From positions 248,001 to 312,000 of the forward strand of contig NZ_NFJF01000001.1 of assembly GCF_002159735.1 (NCBI RefSeq): DNA of 64,000 nucleotides, given 5' to 3'. Shown one piece after another: positions 53,493 to 63,225 of the stretch; the stretch's first letter is position 1, and every line of letters starts with the position of its first letter. The notes beneath the pieces were generated by a model. That model did no database searches. It saw nothing but the letters and a program-made list of their open reading frames with translations, and was not told the DNA's origin. The position numbers and the translations under genes are program-made. The stretch comes from Olsenella sp. An270 (lineage in GTDB: Bacteria > Actinomycetota > Coriobacteriia > Coriobacteriales > Atopobiaceae).

Positions 53493-54464
53493 CTACTTGG
53501 GGTAGGCGATGACGTCGGAGCCGCCGAAGCGGGAGGAGCCGTCGTCGGCCGTGCCGTAGGGGCTCATGGGATCCACGACGAGCTGGGCGGCCCGGGGAAG
53601 GACGCGCGCCTCGTAGGAGCTCACGAGCCCGGGGGCGACGTCGCCGTCGACCTCGAGCGGGACCGGGACCGAGGACACGATCTTGATCTCCCTGCCCCTG
53701 AACGACTCGATGTGCGGCCTTCCCACGGCGTGTCCGCTGCGGTCGAGCAGGCCGACGGCCAGGGGCTTCAGGAGCTGCGCGGCGTCGGACGTCTCCACGA
53801 CGATGACGTCGAGAAGGCCGTCGTCCATGCGGCAGTCGGGGATGATCTGGATGTCCCCCTGGATAGTCGCCGTGTTTGCGACGAGGCAGGTGATTCCCTC
53901 GCGCTCGTGCGTCTCGCCGTCGACGGTGATGGAGAAGCGCGCCACCGTCGGGCGGGGGTTCGCGAGCGCGGCGGCGAAGTAGGCCGCCTGGCCCATGATC
54001 GCCTTGTTGGGGAGGGCCGCCTGCATGAGCTGGGCGTCGAACCCGGTGCCCGACATGAGGGCGAAGCCGGTGGTGTGCTCCTCCCCGTCGTCGGACGCCC
54101 ACGAGATCTCCCCGAGGTCGAGCGCCGCCGTCTTGCCTATGCGGCAGGCGCGAGCGAGCGCGAAGGGCTCGGGGGCGTTTCCGAGGTTGGAGCAGAGGAG
54201 GTTCGCCGTGCCGGAGGGAAACGCGCAGACGGGCACCGACAGGTCGCGGAGCTCGTAGAGCAGCGAGGAGATCGTGCCGTCGCCCCCCGAGAGCACGACG
54301 ACGTCGAACCCGGCGGCGTCCGAGACCGCCTCGCGCGCCACGAAGTCGTCGGTCAGCACGCGCATGACGCACTCGTCGCCCGCCTGGAGCAGGGCTCTCT
54401 CAAACTGGAAGATCGCGTCCGACCCAAAGCCGGAGCGGGGGTTGTGGACGATGAGGGCGCGCAA
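53493..54464 (-). CDS. Diacylglycerol/lipid kinase family protein
   Basis: DagK/YegS-like kinase that phosphorylates diacylglycerol or a related lipid. The N-terminus LRALIVHNPRSG, the nucleotide motif LSGGDGTISSLLYEL and FPSGTANLLCSNLG are typical. I favour the TTG at 54464 (323 residues), which has GGGAGGAG six bases upstream; an ATG at 54485 exists but has no ribosome site and lies too near a TATGAT -10-like box on the minus strand. It is divergent from rnd. Confidence 0.85.
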   Translation of the reverse strand: MRALIVHNPRSGFGSDAIFQFERALLQAGDECVMRVLTDDFVAREAVSDAAGFDVVVLSGGDGTISSLLYELRDLSVPVCAFPSGTANLLCSNLGNAPEPFALARACRIGKTAALDLGEISWASDDGEEHTTGFALMSGTGFDAQLMQAALPNKAIMGQAAYFAAALANPRPTVARFSITVDGETHEREGITCLVANTATIQGDIQIIPDCRMDDGLLDVIVVETSDAAQLLKPLAVGLLDRSGHAVGRPHIESFRGREIKIVSSVPVPLEVDGDVAPGLVSSYEARVLPRAAQLVVDPMSPYGTADDGSSRFGGSDVIAYPK

Positions 54465-54576
54465 GGGAATCTCCTCCCGGGCCATGGCGGCCGATTGGCT
54501 ATCATAGGGGTCGGCCTCGCGAGGGGCCGACCCCATCGTAGCGTACCCGGCCCCCTCGGGGGGAGAATCGAGCGAC

Positions 54577-55707
54577 TTGTACATCTCCACCAAGACCGAG
54601 CTTGAGCGGTTCTGCGAGCTCGCCTCCGCGGCGAAGGTGATCGCCGTCGACACCGAGTTCCTCCGCGAGAGGACCTACTTCCCCAAGCTCTGCCTCGTCC
54701 AGGTGGCGGTCGGCGACGACATCGCCGCCATCGACCCGATCCTGATCGACGACCTCGCCCCGCTCGCGGCCGTCTTCGAGGACCCGTCCGTCACCAAGGT
54801 GTTCCACGCATGCGGACAGGACCTCGAGGTGCTGCTCGACGGCATGGGCGTCACCTGCGCGCCCGTGTTCGACACGCAGCTCGCCGCGGCCTTTCTCGGC
54901 CTCCGCCAGCAGGTGAGCTATGCCTCGCTCGTCGAGTCCTACTGCGGCGTCAGGCTCCCCAAGGCGGAGTCCCTCACCGACTGGTCGCGCAGACCGCTCG
55001 ACCCCGAGCAGCTCACCTACGCGGAGGACGACGTCCGCTACCTCCCCGGCATCTACGAGCGGATGATGACGGAGCTCGTCGAGCGGGACCGCCTCTCGTG
55101 GGTGGCCCCCGAGATGGAGGCCCTCTGCGACCCGTCCCGCATCCGTCGCGACCCGCGCGAGGCGTTCCGCCGTCTGCGGAGGGCGGGCTCGCTCACCAGG
55201 CGCCAGCTCGCCATCGCGCGGGAGGTCTGCGCCTGGCGCGAGGACACCGCCGCCCGTCGCGACCTGCCCCGCAAGTGGGTGGCGTCCGACGAGGTCATAG
55301 TCGAGGTGTGCAAGCGCACGCCCTCCACGCTCGACCGCCTGCGGCGCATTCGCGGCACCGACCAGATCGGCGAGCGCGACGGCCGCGCCCTTCTCGAGGC
55401 GGTCGCCCGCGGGACGGCATGCCCGGCAGAGGAGTGCCCGAAGGTCGACCGTCACGTGCGGCCGAGCGCCGAGGCAGAGGGCGTGGTCGACCTCATGTAC
55501 GCGGTGCTGAGGCTCGTCTCCGAGAGGAGCGGCGTGGCGACGCAGCTCATCGCGACCAGGGACGACCTCCTCGACTTCATGCAGGATCACGACAGCTCGC
55601 CCCTCGCCTCGGGATGGCGCCACGAGCTCGCGGGCTCGACGCTCGAGCGGCTTCTCTCGGGCGAGGTCGGCCTCACCGTTCGCGACGGGAGGATCGAGCT
55701 CCTCTAG
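54577..55707 (+). CDS. rnd: Ribonuclease D
   Basis: 3'-5' exoribonuclease that trims tRNA and other RNAs, 376 residues. The DEDD motifs are AVDTEFLRERTYFP (Exo I), FHACGQDLEVLLD (Exo II) and YAEDDVRYLPG (Exo III, with Tyr). A HRDC-type helical region follows (ALCREVCAWREDTAARRDLP-like). It begins with TTG at 54577, 11 nt after GGGGGAG; no better start exists. Divergent from the lipid kinase gene. Confidence 0.9.
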   Translation: MYISTKTELERFCELASAAKVIAVDTEFLRERTYFPKLCLVQVAVGDDIAAIDPILIDDLAPLAAVFEDPSVTKVFHACGQDLEVLLDGMGVTCAPVFDTQLAAAFLGLRQQVSYASLVESYCGVRLPKAESLTDWSRRPLDPEQLTYAEDDVRYLPGIYERMMTELVERDRLSWVAPEMEALCDPSRIRRDPREAFRRLRRAGSLTRRQLAIAREVCAWREDTAARRDLPRKWVASDEVIVEVCKRTPSTLDRLRRIRGTDQIGERDGRALLEAVARGTACPAEECPKVDRHVRPSAEAEGVVDLMYAVLRLVSERSGVATQLIATRDDLLDFMQDHDSSPLASGWRHELAGSTLERLLSGEVGLTVRDGRIELL

Positions 55708-55774
55708 ACGTCCTGCCGATTGTCGTCCGGTCGGGCGGGTAGAATGGTCCACGTACCCGACGATTGGAGACAGG

Positions 55775-56473
55775 ATGCCCTTCTACATTGGCTATGGCGT
55801 GGACGCCGGATACCTCGTCGTCGTTCTCGTCGCGCTCGTCCTGGGCACCGCCGCGCAGGCATACATCAAGAGCACCTACCGCAAGTGGTCCCAGGTCGAC
55901 GCCGGCATCCCCGGGACCGGGGCCGAGGTCGCCCGCGTCATGCTCGCCGACGGGGGAGCCTCCGGCGTTGGCATCACCCGCGTGGCGGGTACGCTGACCG
56001 ACCACTACGATCCCCGCGACAACAAGCTCCACCTCTCGGATGACAACTACCGCGGCGCCTCTGTCGCCTCGCTCGCCGTCGCCTGCCACGAGGCCGGGCA
56101 CGCCATCCAGGCCGCTCAGGGGTTCTTCCCGTACCGCGTCCGGACCATGCTCGTCCCGGCCGTCGGCATCGCCGAGAACTCCTGGATCCTCGTTCTTCTC
56201 GCGGGCGTGCTGCTCAACCTCGGCGGCCTCGTGCAGCTCGCGATCGTCCTGTTCGCGGTGGCGGTCGTCTTCCAGGTCGTCACGCTTCCCGTAGAGATCG
56301 ACGCGTCGCGCCGTGCCGTCGCGTTCCTCTCCTCCCGCGGCTCCGGGCTCGACGAGAAGGGCGCGCGCTCGGTGCTGATCGCCGCCGCGCTCACCTACGT
56401 CGCCGCGGCGCTGACCTCCATCATGCAGCTCGTCTACCTTCTCGGCCGCTACGGCGGCAGGAGCAACGACTGA
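55775..56473 (+). CDS. Zinc metallopeptidase, YugP family
   Basis: A 232-residue membrane metallopeptidase. The zinc site is VACHEAGHAIQAAQG (HExxH), with helices before it and in the C-terminal half (ILVLLAGVLLNLGGLVQLAI; LIAAALTYVAAALTS). The SRKWSQVDAGIPGTGAEVAR region before the site is typical of YugP. Its function in bacteria is poorly known. The stop overlaps the xseA start by one base. Confidence 0.88.
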   Translation: MPFYIGYGVDAGYLVVVLVALVLGTAAQAYIKSTYRKWSQVDAGIPGTGAEVARVMLADGGASGVGITRVAGTLTDHYDPRDNKLHLSDDNYRGASVASLAVACHEAGHAIQAAQGFFPYRVRTMLVPAVGIAENSWILVLLAGVLLNLGGLVQLAIVLFAVAVVFQVVTLPVEIDASRRAVAFLSSRGSGLDEKGARSVLIAAALTYVAAALTSIMQLVYLLGRYGGRSND

Positions 56474-57819
56474 TGTCGGACGAGCGCACCCAGCCCCTGT
56501 CCGTCACCGACGCCGTGGCGCTCGCCAAGGGCGCCGTCTCCGCGTGGCCCACGCTCGTCGTGAACGGCGAGGTGTCTGGCTTCCGCGGCCCCAACGCGCG
56601 CTCCGGCCACTGCTACTTCGAGGTGAAGGACGACGGAGCCTCGATGAGCGTCATCGTGTGGCGCGGCACGGCCCAGAAGATGGGGTTCGAGCTGCGCGAC
56701 GGGCTCTCGGTGCAGCTCACCGGCAAGTTTGACGTCTACAAGGCCTCGGGCAAGCTGTCGTTCGTCGCGAGCCGCGTGGAGGCGGCGGGGGAGGGCCTCC
56801 TGCGTCAGCAGGTCGCCGAGCTCGCCCGCGCCCTCGAGCGCGAGGGTCTCATGGAAGCGTCCCGCAAGCGTCACGTGCCGGCGTTCTGCTCTCGGGTGTG
56901 CGTCGTGACGTCGCTCTCGGGCAGCGTGATCGAGGACGTGAAGCGCACGCTCGCCCGTCGCAACCCGCTCGTCCAGATCGACGTCGTCGGCTGCTCGGTC
57001 CAGGGCTCCGACGCGCCGGCGACCATCATCCGCGCGCTCGGCGTCGCCGCAGCCTCACGCCCCGACGCCGTCCTGCTCGTGAGGGGCGGCGGCTCCTTCG
57101 AGGACCTCATGTGCTTCAACGACGAGGGGCTGGCCCGGGCGATCGCGGCCTGCCCCGTCCCGGTCGTGACCGGGATCGGGCACGAGCCCGACACCACGAT
57201 CTCCGACATGGTGGCCGACCGTCGCGCCTCGACGCCCACCGCCGCCGCCGAGTCCGTCGCCCCCGCGATCGACGAGGTCGAGCGTCAGATGCTGCAGCGC
57301 CAGGTCAGGCTCGGCAGGGCCATGACGGCCGCGCTCGAGTTCAGGCGCCAGCGCCTCGACTCCTCGGCGCGCCTCATGGCGAGGAGCGTCGAGGCGGACG
57401 TCTCGCGCCGTCGCGTGGCGCTCGACGCCCTCGGCGCCCGCCGCTGCCTCGCCGACCCGCTGTCCTCCGTGCGCGACCGCGCTTCCGACCTCCTGCAGAC
57501 CGAGCAGCGCCTCCATGACGCAGTCCCGCGCTCGCTCTCGCGCTCGCGCGACCGCAGCGAGCAGCTCGCTTCGCGTCTGAGCGCCGCCGGGTCGCAGATC
57601 GCACGTCCGGCCGAGTCCACGCTGGCGCGCCTCGCCGCCTCCCTCGACGCCCTCTCGCCCCTGTCGGTCCTCGCGCGCGGCTACGCGATAGCGCGCGACT
57701 CGGGGGGCGGCGTCGTGAAGGACGCGGCCGAGCTCGCGAGGGGAGACGAGGTCAGGGTCCTTCTCGGGAGCGGGTCCTTTGACGCGACGGTCACCAAGGT
57801 AAACACCGATCGGGCCTAG
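56473..57819 (+). CDS. xseA: Exodeoxyribonuclease VII, large subunit
   Basis: Large subunit of the single-strand DNA exonuclease, 448 residues. An N-terminal OB fold (VVNGEVSGFRGPNARSGHCY) leads into the catalytic domain with VVTSLSGSVIEDVKRTLARR, VLLVRGGGSFEDLMCFND and GIGHEPDTTISDMVADRRAS, then a long Arg-rich coiled-coil and the LSPLSVLARGYAIA tail. xseB follows after 19 nt. Confidence 0.95.
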   Translation: MSDERTQPLSVTDAVALAKGAVSAWPTLVVNGEVSGFRGPNARSGHCYFEVKDDGASMSVIVWRGTAQKMGFELRDGLSVQLTGKFDVYKASGKLSFVASRVEAAGEGLLRQQVAELARALEREGLMEASRKRHVPAFCSRVCVVTSLSGSVIEDVKRTLARRNPLVQIDVVGCSVQGSDAPATIIRALGVAAASRPDAVLLVRGGGSFEDLMCFNDEGLARAIAACPVPVVTGIGHEPDTTISDMVADRRASTPTAAAESVAPAIDEVERQMLQRQVRLGRAMTAALEFRRQRLDSSARLMARSVEADVSRRRVALDALGARRCLADPLSSVRDRASDLLQTEQRLHDAVPRSLSRSRDRSEQLASRLSAAGSQIARPAESTLARLAASLDALSPLSVLARGYAIARDSGGGVVKDAAELARGDEVRVLLGSGSFDATVTKVNTDRA

Positions 57820-57838
57820 CGCCCGGAAAGGGGAAGAG

Positions 57839-58108
57839 ATGGCAGACGAGCCCAGGAAGATCGAGGACATGACGTTCAAGGAGGCCTCCATCGAGCTCGA
57901 GCAGATCGTGCGGGCGCTCGAGTCGGGCGAGCTCGAGCTCGAGGAGTCGCTCGAGCGCTACAGCCGAGGCGTCGAGCTCCTCAAGAGCCTGCGAGAGCGG
58001 CTCGCCGGCGCCGAGCAGAAGGTGCGCGTCCTTCTCGACGCAACCGACGAGGGCGCCGTCACGACCGACACCGCGTCGGCCCCCAAGACCGCCTATCTCG
58101 ACGAGTAG
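57839..58108 (+). CDS. xseB: Exodeoxyribonuclease VII, small subunit
   Basis: An 89-residue helical protein with the family core TFKEASIELEQIVRALESGE, then ELEESLERYSRGVELLK. It binds the XseA coiled coil. AAAGGGGAAG precedes the ATG. The acidic C-terminal tail is slightly longer than usual. Confidence 0.95.
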   Translation: MADEPRKIEDMTFKEASIELEQIVRALESGELELEESLERYSRGVELLKSLRERLAGAEQKVRVLLDATDEGAVTTDTASAPKTAYLDE

Positions 58109-58128
58109 CAACCCAGAAGGAGGTAACC

Positions 58129-58473
58129 ATGTCCGACTGCATCTTCTGCAAGATCGCCAACGGGGAGATCCCCACCGAGTTCCTCTACGAGGACGAGAAC
58201 GTCGTCGCCTTCAACGACCTCAACCCGCAGGCGCCCGTCCACGTCCTCGTGGTCCCCAAGGCCCATCACGACAACTTCGTCGACGACGTGCCGGCCGAGA
58301 CGCTCGCCTCGATGGAGGCCGCCGTCCGCGCGGTGGCCGAGAGGTGCGGCGTCGCCGAGAGCGGCTTCCGCTGCATCATGAACACGGGCACCGCCGCCGG
58401 CCAGACCGTCATGCACCTGCACATGCACGTCCTCGGGGGCAAGCCGCTCGGCGAGGGGCTCATCCCGGCCTAG
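58129..58473 (+). CDS. HIT-family nucleotide-binding protein
   Basis: A 114-residue histidine-triad protein of the Hint branch: start CIFCKIANGEIPTEFLYEDE with a CxxC pair, and the active site QTVMHLHMHVLGG. Hint proteins hydrolyse purine nucleoside phosphoramidates. AAGGAGG precedes the ATG, 20 nt after xseB. Confidence 0.92.
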   Translation: MSDCIFCKIANGEIPTEFLYEDENVVAFNDLNPQAPVHVLVVPKAHHDNFVDDVPAETLASMEAAVRAVAERCGVAESGFRCIMNTGTAAGQTVMHLHMHVLGGKPLGEGLIPA

Positions 58474-58579
58474 GTTGCTGCGCGCTCGCCGAAGTCACCC
58501 GTTGCGGTGACGTGCCGGGCGTATCATGTGAGTGTTGTGTTTCAGCGCCGAGTGGGGGAGACCCCGCGGGAGGAGAGTC

Positions 58580-59749
58580 ATGAACGTCCTTGTTATCAAC
58601 GCCGGCAGCTCGTCGCTCAAGTACCAGCTCCTGGACGTGGACACGCGCGAGGTCTACGCCAAGGGCAACTGCGAGCGCATCGGCATCGACGGTTCCTTCG
58701 TCGGTCACGAGGAGATGGGCGGGGAGAAGCAGAAGCTCGAGGTCGCGCTCCCGGACCACAAGACCGCCATCAAGTACGTCTTCGACATCCTCAAGACCGT
58801 TGACAAGCCCATCGGCGGCATCGGCCACCGCGTGGTCCAGGGCGGCTGGTACTTCCCCGAGTCCGCCGTCGTGACCGACGAGACGCTCGCCCAGGTCCGC
58901 GAGGTCGCGCCGCTGGCGCCGCTGCACAACTACGCCGAGGCCGACGTCATCGAGATCTGCCGCGACATGTTCCCCGAGCTCGGCAACGTCATCGTGCCCG
59001 ACACCTCCTTCCACTACCACATGCCCGAGCACGCCTGGCGCTATGCCATCCCGCGTGACGTCGCCGACACCTACCACGTCCGCAAGTACGGCGCCCACGG
59101 CACGAGCCACCGCTTCATCTGGCGCACGGTCCACGAGATGATGGGCGACAAGACCCACAAGCTCGTGAGCTGCCACCTCGGCTCCGGTGCCAGCCTCTGC
59201 GCCATCCAGGACGGCAAGTGCATGGACACCACCATGGGCCTCACGCCGCTCGACGGCCTCATCATGGGCACGCGCTGCGGCACGCTCGACCCCGCCACGG
59301 TCTTCTACCTCAGCCGCGAGGCGCACATGAGCATCGACGAGATCGACACGATGATGAACAAGAAGTCCGGTCTTCTCGCCGTTTCCGAGGTCTCGTCCGA
59401 CTCCCGCGACATCGAGGCCGGTGCCGCCGAGGGCGACGAGAAGTGCCAGATGGCCCTCGACATGTTCAACTACCGGGTCTCCCAGCTCTTCGCCGAGATG
59501 GCCGCCTCCATGCAGGGCGTCGACACGATGGTCTTCACCGCGGGCATCGGCGAGAACGCGCCCGAGATTCGTGCCGACATCTGCAAGCTCCTCGGCTGGA
59601 TGGGCGTCAAGATCGACGCCGAGAAGAACGCGCCGCGCTCCGACGAGCCGCGCGTGATCTCCACGCCCGACTCCGCGATCACCGTCATGGTGGTCCCCAC
59701 CAACGAGGAGTACATGATCGCGCTCGACGTCGAGGAGCTGTTGGGGTAG
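58580..59749 (+). CDS. ackA: Acetate kinase
   Basis: Makes ATP and acetate from acetyl phosphate, 389 residues. Motifs: NVLVINAGSSSLKYQLLDV, HRVVQGGWYF, GTSHRFIWR, CHLGSGASLCAI and FTAGIGENAPEIR. The ATG at 58580 has GGGAGGAGAG upstream. The partner phosphotransacetylase gene is not in the window. A 100-bp palindrome begins at its stop codon. Confidence 0.96.
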   Translation: MNVLVINAGSSSLKYQLLDVDTREVYAKGNCERIGIDGSFVGHEEMGGEKQKLEVALPDHKTAIKYVFDILKTVDKPIGGIGHRVVQGGWYFPESAVVTDETLAQVREVAPLAPLHNYAEADVIEICRDMFPELGNVIVPDTSFHYHMPEHAWRYAIPRDVADTYHVRKYGAHGTSHRFIWRTVHEMMGDKTHKLVSCHLGSGASLCAIQDGKCMDTTMGLTPLDGLIMGTRCGTLDPATVFYLSREAHMSIDEIDTMMNKKSGLLAVSEVSSDSRDIEAGAAEGDEKCQMALDMFNYRVSQLFAEMAASMQGVDTMVFTAGIGENAPEIRADICKLLGWMGVKIDAEKNAPRSDEPRVISTPDSAITVMVVPTNEEYMIALDVEELLG

Positions 59750-59848
59750 CGCCACGGGCATTTCCCTCCGCATGTGCTTTCGAGAGGCCCGGCTCCTGGG
59801 GAGCCGGGCCTCTCTCAAGAAACATGCTTCGAGAAATGCCCGTGGCGC
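59749..59848. repeat. 100-bp palindrome after ackA
   Basis: Arms of ~48 nt, imperfect, start with GCGCCACGGGCATTT at the ackA stop and end with AAATGCCCGTGGCGC; the tip is AGAGGCCCGGCTC / GAGCCGGGCCTCT. There is no T-run. The long-armed layout recalls the A-E hairpins, but the core is different. Confidence 0.75.
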
Positions 59849-59925
59849 CGCAGGTCTCCTCGAGTCGAGGTTACGGGGAGGTGACGGGTGAGCGGCTGAC
59901 GGGATTTAATTCCTAGTGTTTTGGG

Positions 59926-59931
59926 TACAAT
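59926..59931 (+). promoter_or_regulatory. -10 element of the amino-acid ABC operon
   Basis: TACAAT in an AT-rich stretch 41 bp before the ATG; the -35 region is weak. Confidence 0.45.
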
Positions 59932-59971
59932 TTGCAAATGTGTACGGAGACCCCATCGAAAGGAAGTCCCC

Positions 59972-60937
59972 ATGTCGCTCAACGACCTCATGCTCAACCG
60001 CCGCCAGGCCCTCGGCCTCGGCGCCGCTGCCCTTGCCTCCCTCGGCCTCGTCGCCTGCGGCGACGCTGAGGCCCCCGCCCCCGAGACCGACGAGGGCGCG
60101 ACCGAGGAGACAAAGCTCGACGCCACCGCCTACGACGAGCTCATCGCCTCGGGTGCCGTTGCCGCCGACGACGTCGTCGCCGCGAGCGCGTGGGCCACGG
60201 CCGTGCGTGAGGCCGGCAAGCTCCGCGTCGGCGGCGTCCAGACCTCGCTGCTCTTCTCGTCGCTGAACGAGCAGGACGGCAAGACCCGCGGCTTCGACGC
60301 GGGCCTGTCCCAGCTGCTCACGCGCTACATCCTCGGGGACGAGACCAAGCAGGAGATCACTCAGGTCACCTCTGACACGCGCGAGTCGGTCCTGCAGAAC
60401 GACCAGGTCGACGTCGTCTTTGCCACCTACTCGATCAACGACGACCGCAAGAAGGTCATCTCCTTCGCCGGCCCGTACTACACCACGCAGCAGTCCATCC
60501 TCGTGATGGCCGACAACTCCGACATCAACTCCGTCGAGGACCTCGCGGGCAAGAACGTGGCCGCACAGTCCGGTTCCACCGGCCCGGCGATCCTGGAGGA
60601 GTACGCCCCCGACGCCAGCGTCCAGGAGTTCAAGACCGACGAGGAGGCGCGCACCGCGCTCTCCCAGGGTCGCGTCGACGCCTACGTCATCGACACCGCC
60701 ATGCAGATGGGCTCGATGACGCGCAACCCCGGTCGCTACCGCCTCGCGGGCGAGGAGTTTGGCCCCGTCGACGCCTACGGCATCGGCCTGCCGCTCGACT
60801 CCGACGGCGTGGCCTTCGTGAACGCCTGGCTCCAGCAGATCGAGGACGAGGGCGTCTGGGAGGAGCTCTGGCAGCTCTGCATCGGCGACCGTGCCGGCAT
60901 CGACGCCGTCCCCGAGCCGCCCGCGATTGGCGCGTAG
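59972..60937 (+). CDS. Polar amino-acid ABC transporter, binding lipoprotein
   Basis: Family-3 solute-binding protein, 321 residues. The N-terminus has NRRQALGLG (twin arginine) and lipobox LVAC. The mature part shows family features: FDAGLSQLLTRYILG, the VDVVFATYSINDDRKKVISF segment with the amino-acid-binding Arg, and AGKNVAAQSGSTG. Glutamate or glutamine is the likely ligand from similarity of layout to GluB/GlnH, but specificity is not certain. AAAGGAAG precedes the ATG; two permeases and an ATPase follow. Confidence 0.88.
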   Translation: MSLNDLMLNRRQALGLGAAALASLGLVACGDAEAPAPETDEGATEETKLDATAYDELIASGAVAADDVVAASAWATAVREAGKLRVGGVQTSLLFSSLNEQDGKTRGFDAGLSQLLTRYILGDETKQEITQVTSDTRESVLQNDQVDVVFATYSINDDRKKVISFAGPYYTTQQSILVMADNSDINSVEDLAGKNVAAQSGSTGPAILEEYAPDASVQEFKTDEEARTALSQGRVDAYVIDTAMQMGSMTRNPGRYRLAGEEFGPVDAYGIGLPLDSDGVAFVNAWLQQIEDEGVWEELWQLCIGDRAGIDAVPEPPAIGA

Positions 60938-60955
60938 GGTTCGCGGGGGAGTCGC

Positions 60956-61615
60956 ATGAGCCTCGCTGAGCTTCTCGGGACATACGGGCAGAACTACCTG
61001 GACGGGCTTCTCGCCACGTGGTCGATGACGGCGGTCTCGTTCGTCTTCGTCATGGTGCTCGCCGTGCTCGTGACCGTCGCGCGGGTGAGCCCCGTGGCGC
61101 CGCTGCGTGCCCTCGGCGAGCTCTACGTCCAGGTGTTCCGCAACATCCCCGGCGTCGCGCTGCTCATCCTCATTGCCTACGCGCTGCCGCAGCTTCGCGT
61201 GGTCCTCGACTGGCGCACCTGCGTCATCGTGACGGTCGTGCTGCTGGGCTCGGCCTTTGGCTCCGAGAACTTCATGAGCGGCATCAACACGATCGGCGTC
61301 GGGCAGATCGAGGCGGCGCGCTCCGTCGGGCTCACGTTCACTCAGATCCTGCGGCACATCGTGATTCCGCAGGCGCTGCGCACCACGGTGCTGCCCATGA
61401 CGAACCTTCTCATCGCCGTCATGCTCACCACGGCGCTCGGCTCCCAGGTGCCCCTCGCGCCGCAGGAGCTCACGGGCGTCGTCTCCTACGTCAACACGCG
61501 CGCCACGGGTGGCATCCTCGCCTTCCTGATCTCGGCGCTCGGCTACGTGCTCACGGCGTTCGTCATCTCCTTCGTCGGCAACCGCCTCGACAAGAGGGTG
61601 AGGATCCTCCGATGA
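60956..61615 (+). CDS. Polar amino-acid ABC permease 1
   Basis: A 219-residue HisM-type permease with about five helices. FRNIPGVALLILIAYALPQL is the family segment after helix 2, and the cytoplasmic EAA loop reads GQIEAARSVGLTFTQILRHI. Its stop overlaps the next permease start (ATGA). Confidence 0.9.
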   Translation: MSLAELLGTYGQNYLDGLLATWSMTAVSFVFVMVLAVLVTVARVSPVAPLRALGELYVQVFRNIPGVALLILIAYALPQLRVVLDWRTCVIVTVVLLGSAFGSENFMSGINTIGVGQIEAARSVGLTFTQILRHIVIPQALRTTVLPMTNLLIAVMLTTALGSQVPLAPQELTGVVSYVNTRATGGILAFLISALGYVLTAFVISFVGNRLDKRVRILR

Positions 61616-62445
61616 GCGCGCGCACCCAGACAGCACCCAGCGTGCGTACGGCCCTCTATGAGGCGCCCGGCCCGCGGACGCGCCGGCGCATCGCGATCGG
61701 CACGGCGGTCTCCGCGGTCCTTCTCGCCCTGCTCGTGGCTCTCGTGGTCCGCCAGTTCTACGTGACGGGTCAGCTGGCGCCACGCTACTGGTCGTTTCTG
61801 CTCGAGTGGCCCACGTGGCGCTTCCTGCTGCAGGGCTTCGTCGGCACGGTTGAGGTCGCGCTCACGGCGGGCGCCATCGCGCTCGTGCTGGGCCTCGCGC
61901 TCATGCTGGGCCGCACGAGCGGCATCGCCCCGCTCTCGGCCGCCTGCCGCGTGGTCACCGACTTCTTCCGCGGCGTGCCGAGCCTGCTTCTGATCTACTT
62001 CTTCTTCCTCGTGGTTCCGCAGTACGGCATCCAGATGCCCGCCTTCTGGATGCTCACGCTGCCGGTGGCGCTCGCCGCGTCGGGCGTGCTCGCCGAGGTC
62101 TTCCGCGCCGGCGTCAACGCCGTTCCCAAGGGTCAGGTGGAGGCGGCGTACTCGATCGGGCTCAGCCGCTGGAAGACGATGGGGCTGATCGTGCTGCCCC
62201 AGGCGATCCGCTACGTCATCCCCTCGCTCATCGCCCAGCTCGTCGTCGTGGTGAAGGACACGACGGTCGCCTACGTGGTGAGCTACCCCGACCTCATGCA
62301 GAACGCGCGCGTGCTCATCACCAACTACGACGCGCTGCTCTCCATGTACCTGGTCGTCGCCGTGATCTACGTCCTCATCAACTTTGCCATCAACAAGGCG
62401 TCCGTCTACGTCGCGCACCGCACGGGCGTCAAGATCATTCGCTAG
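61612..62445 (+). CDS. Polar amino-acid ABC permease 2
   Basis: A 277-residue permease with a ~35-residue basic N-terminal tail. The family segment [20 protein letters not shown] and EAA loop [20 protein letters not shown] pair it with permease 1. The two form the heterodimeric channel. Confidence 0.9.
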   Translation: MSARTQTAPSVRTALYEAPGPRTRRRIAIGTAVSAVLLALLVALVVRQFYVTGQLAPRYWSFLLEWPTWRFLLQGFVGTVEVALTAGAIALVLGLALMLGRTSGIAPLSAACRVVTDFFRGVPSLLLIYFFFLVVPQYGIQMPAFWMLTLPVALAASGVLAEVFRAGVNAVPKGQVEAAYSIGLSRWKTMGLIVLPQAIRYVIPSLIAQLVVVVKDTTVAYVVSYPDLMQNARVLITNYDALLSMYLVVAVIYVLINFAINKASVYVAHRTGVKIIR

Positions 62446-62458
62446 GAACGGGATCGTC

Positions 62459-63223
62459 ATGAGCCAAGACAGCGCAGCCGAGAAGAACGTGCCGGTGATA
62501 GAGCTTCGCCACGTGGACAAGCACTACGGCGACCTCCACGTCCTGCGTGACGTGAACCTGACCGTGAGCAGGGGAGAGGTGCTCGTCGTGATCGGCCCCT
62601 CCGGGTCGGGCAAGTCGACCATGTGCCGGACCATCAACCGCCTGGAGACCATCGACTCGGGCGAGATCCTCATCGAGGGAGAGCCGCTGCCGCAGGAGGG
62701 ACGCGACCTCGCACGCATGCGCTCGGAGCTCGGCATGGTGTTCCAGCAGTTCAACCTCTTCGCCCACAAGACGATTCTGGAGAACGTGACCCTCGGTCCC
62801 CGCGAAGTGCTTGGTCAGAGCAAGGAAGAGGCCGAGAAGTACGCGATGGAGCTCCTGGAGCGCGTCGGCGTCGCCGAGCAGGCCCACAAGGTGCCCGCCC
62901 AGCTCTCCGGGGGTCAGCAGCAGCGAGCCGCTATTGCGCGCTCGCTCGCCATGCGCCCCAAGGCGATGATGTTCGACGAGCCCACGAGCGCGCTCGATCC
63001 CGAGATGATCAACGAGGTCCTCGACGTCATGGTCGAGCTCGCCCGCGGCGGCATGACCATGGTCGTGGTCACGCACGAGATGAGCTTCGCGCGCCGCGTG
63101 GCCGACCGCGTGGTCTTCATGGCCGACGGCCAGATCGTGGAGGAGGGCTCGCCCGACGAGTTCTTCGACCATCCCAAGACTCAGCGCGCCCGCGAGTTCC
63201 TCGATTCGATCAAGGGGCACTAG
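62459..63223 (+). CDS. Polar amino-acid ABC transporter ATPase
   Basis: A 254-residue GlnQ/HisP-type ATPase: Walker [11 protein letters not shown]-loop VFQQFNLF, signature LSGGQQQR, Walker [14 protein letters not shown] and switch TVVVTHE-like [10 protein letters not shown]. It begins 13 nt after permease 2 and ends the transporter genes. Confidence 0.93.
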   Translation: MSQDSAAEKNVPVIELRHVDKHYGDLHVLRDVNLTVSRGEVLVVIGPSGSGKSTMCRTINRLETIDSGEILIEGEPLPQEGRDLARMRSELGMVFQQFNLFAHKTILENVTLGPREVLGQSKEEAEKYAMELLERVGVAEQAHKVPAQLSGGQQQRAAIARSLAMRPKAMMFDEPTSALDPEMINEVLDVMVELARGGMTMVVVTHEMSFARRVADRVVFMADGQIVEEGSPDEFFDHPKTQRAREFLDSIKGH

Positions 63224-63225
63224 AC

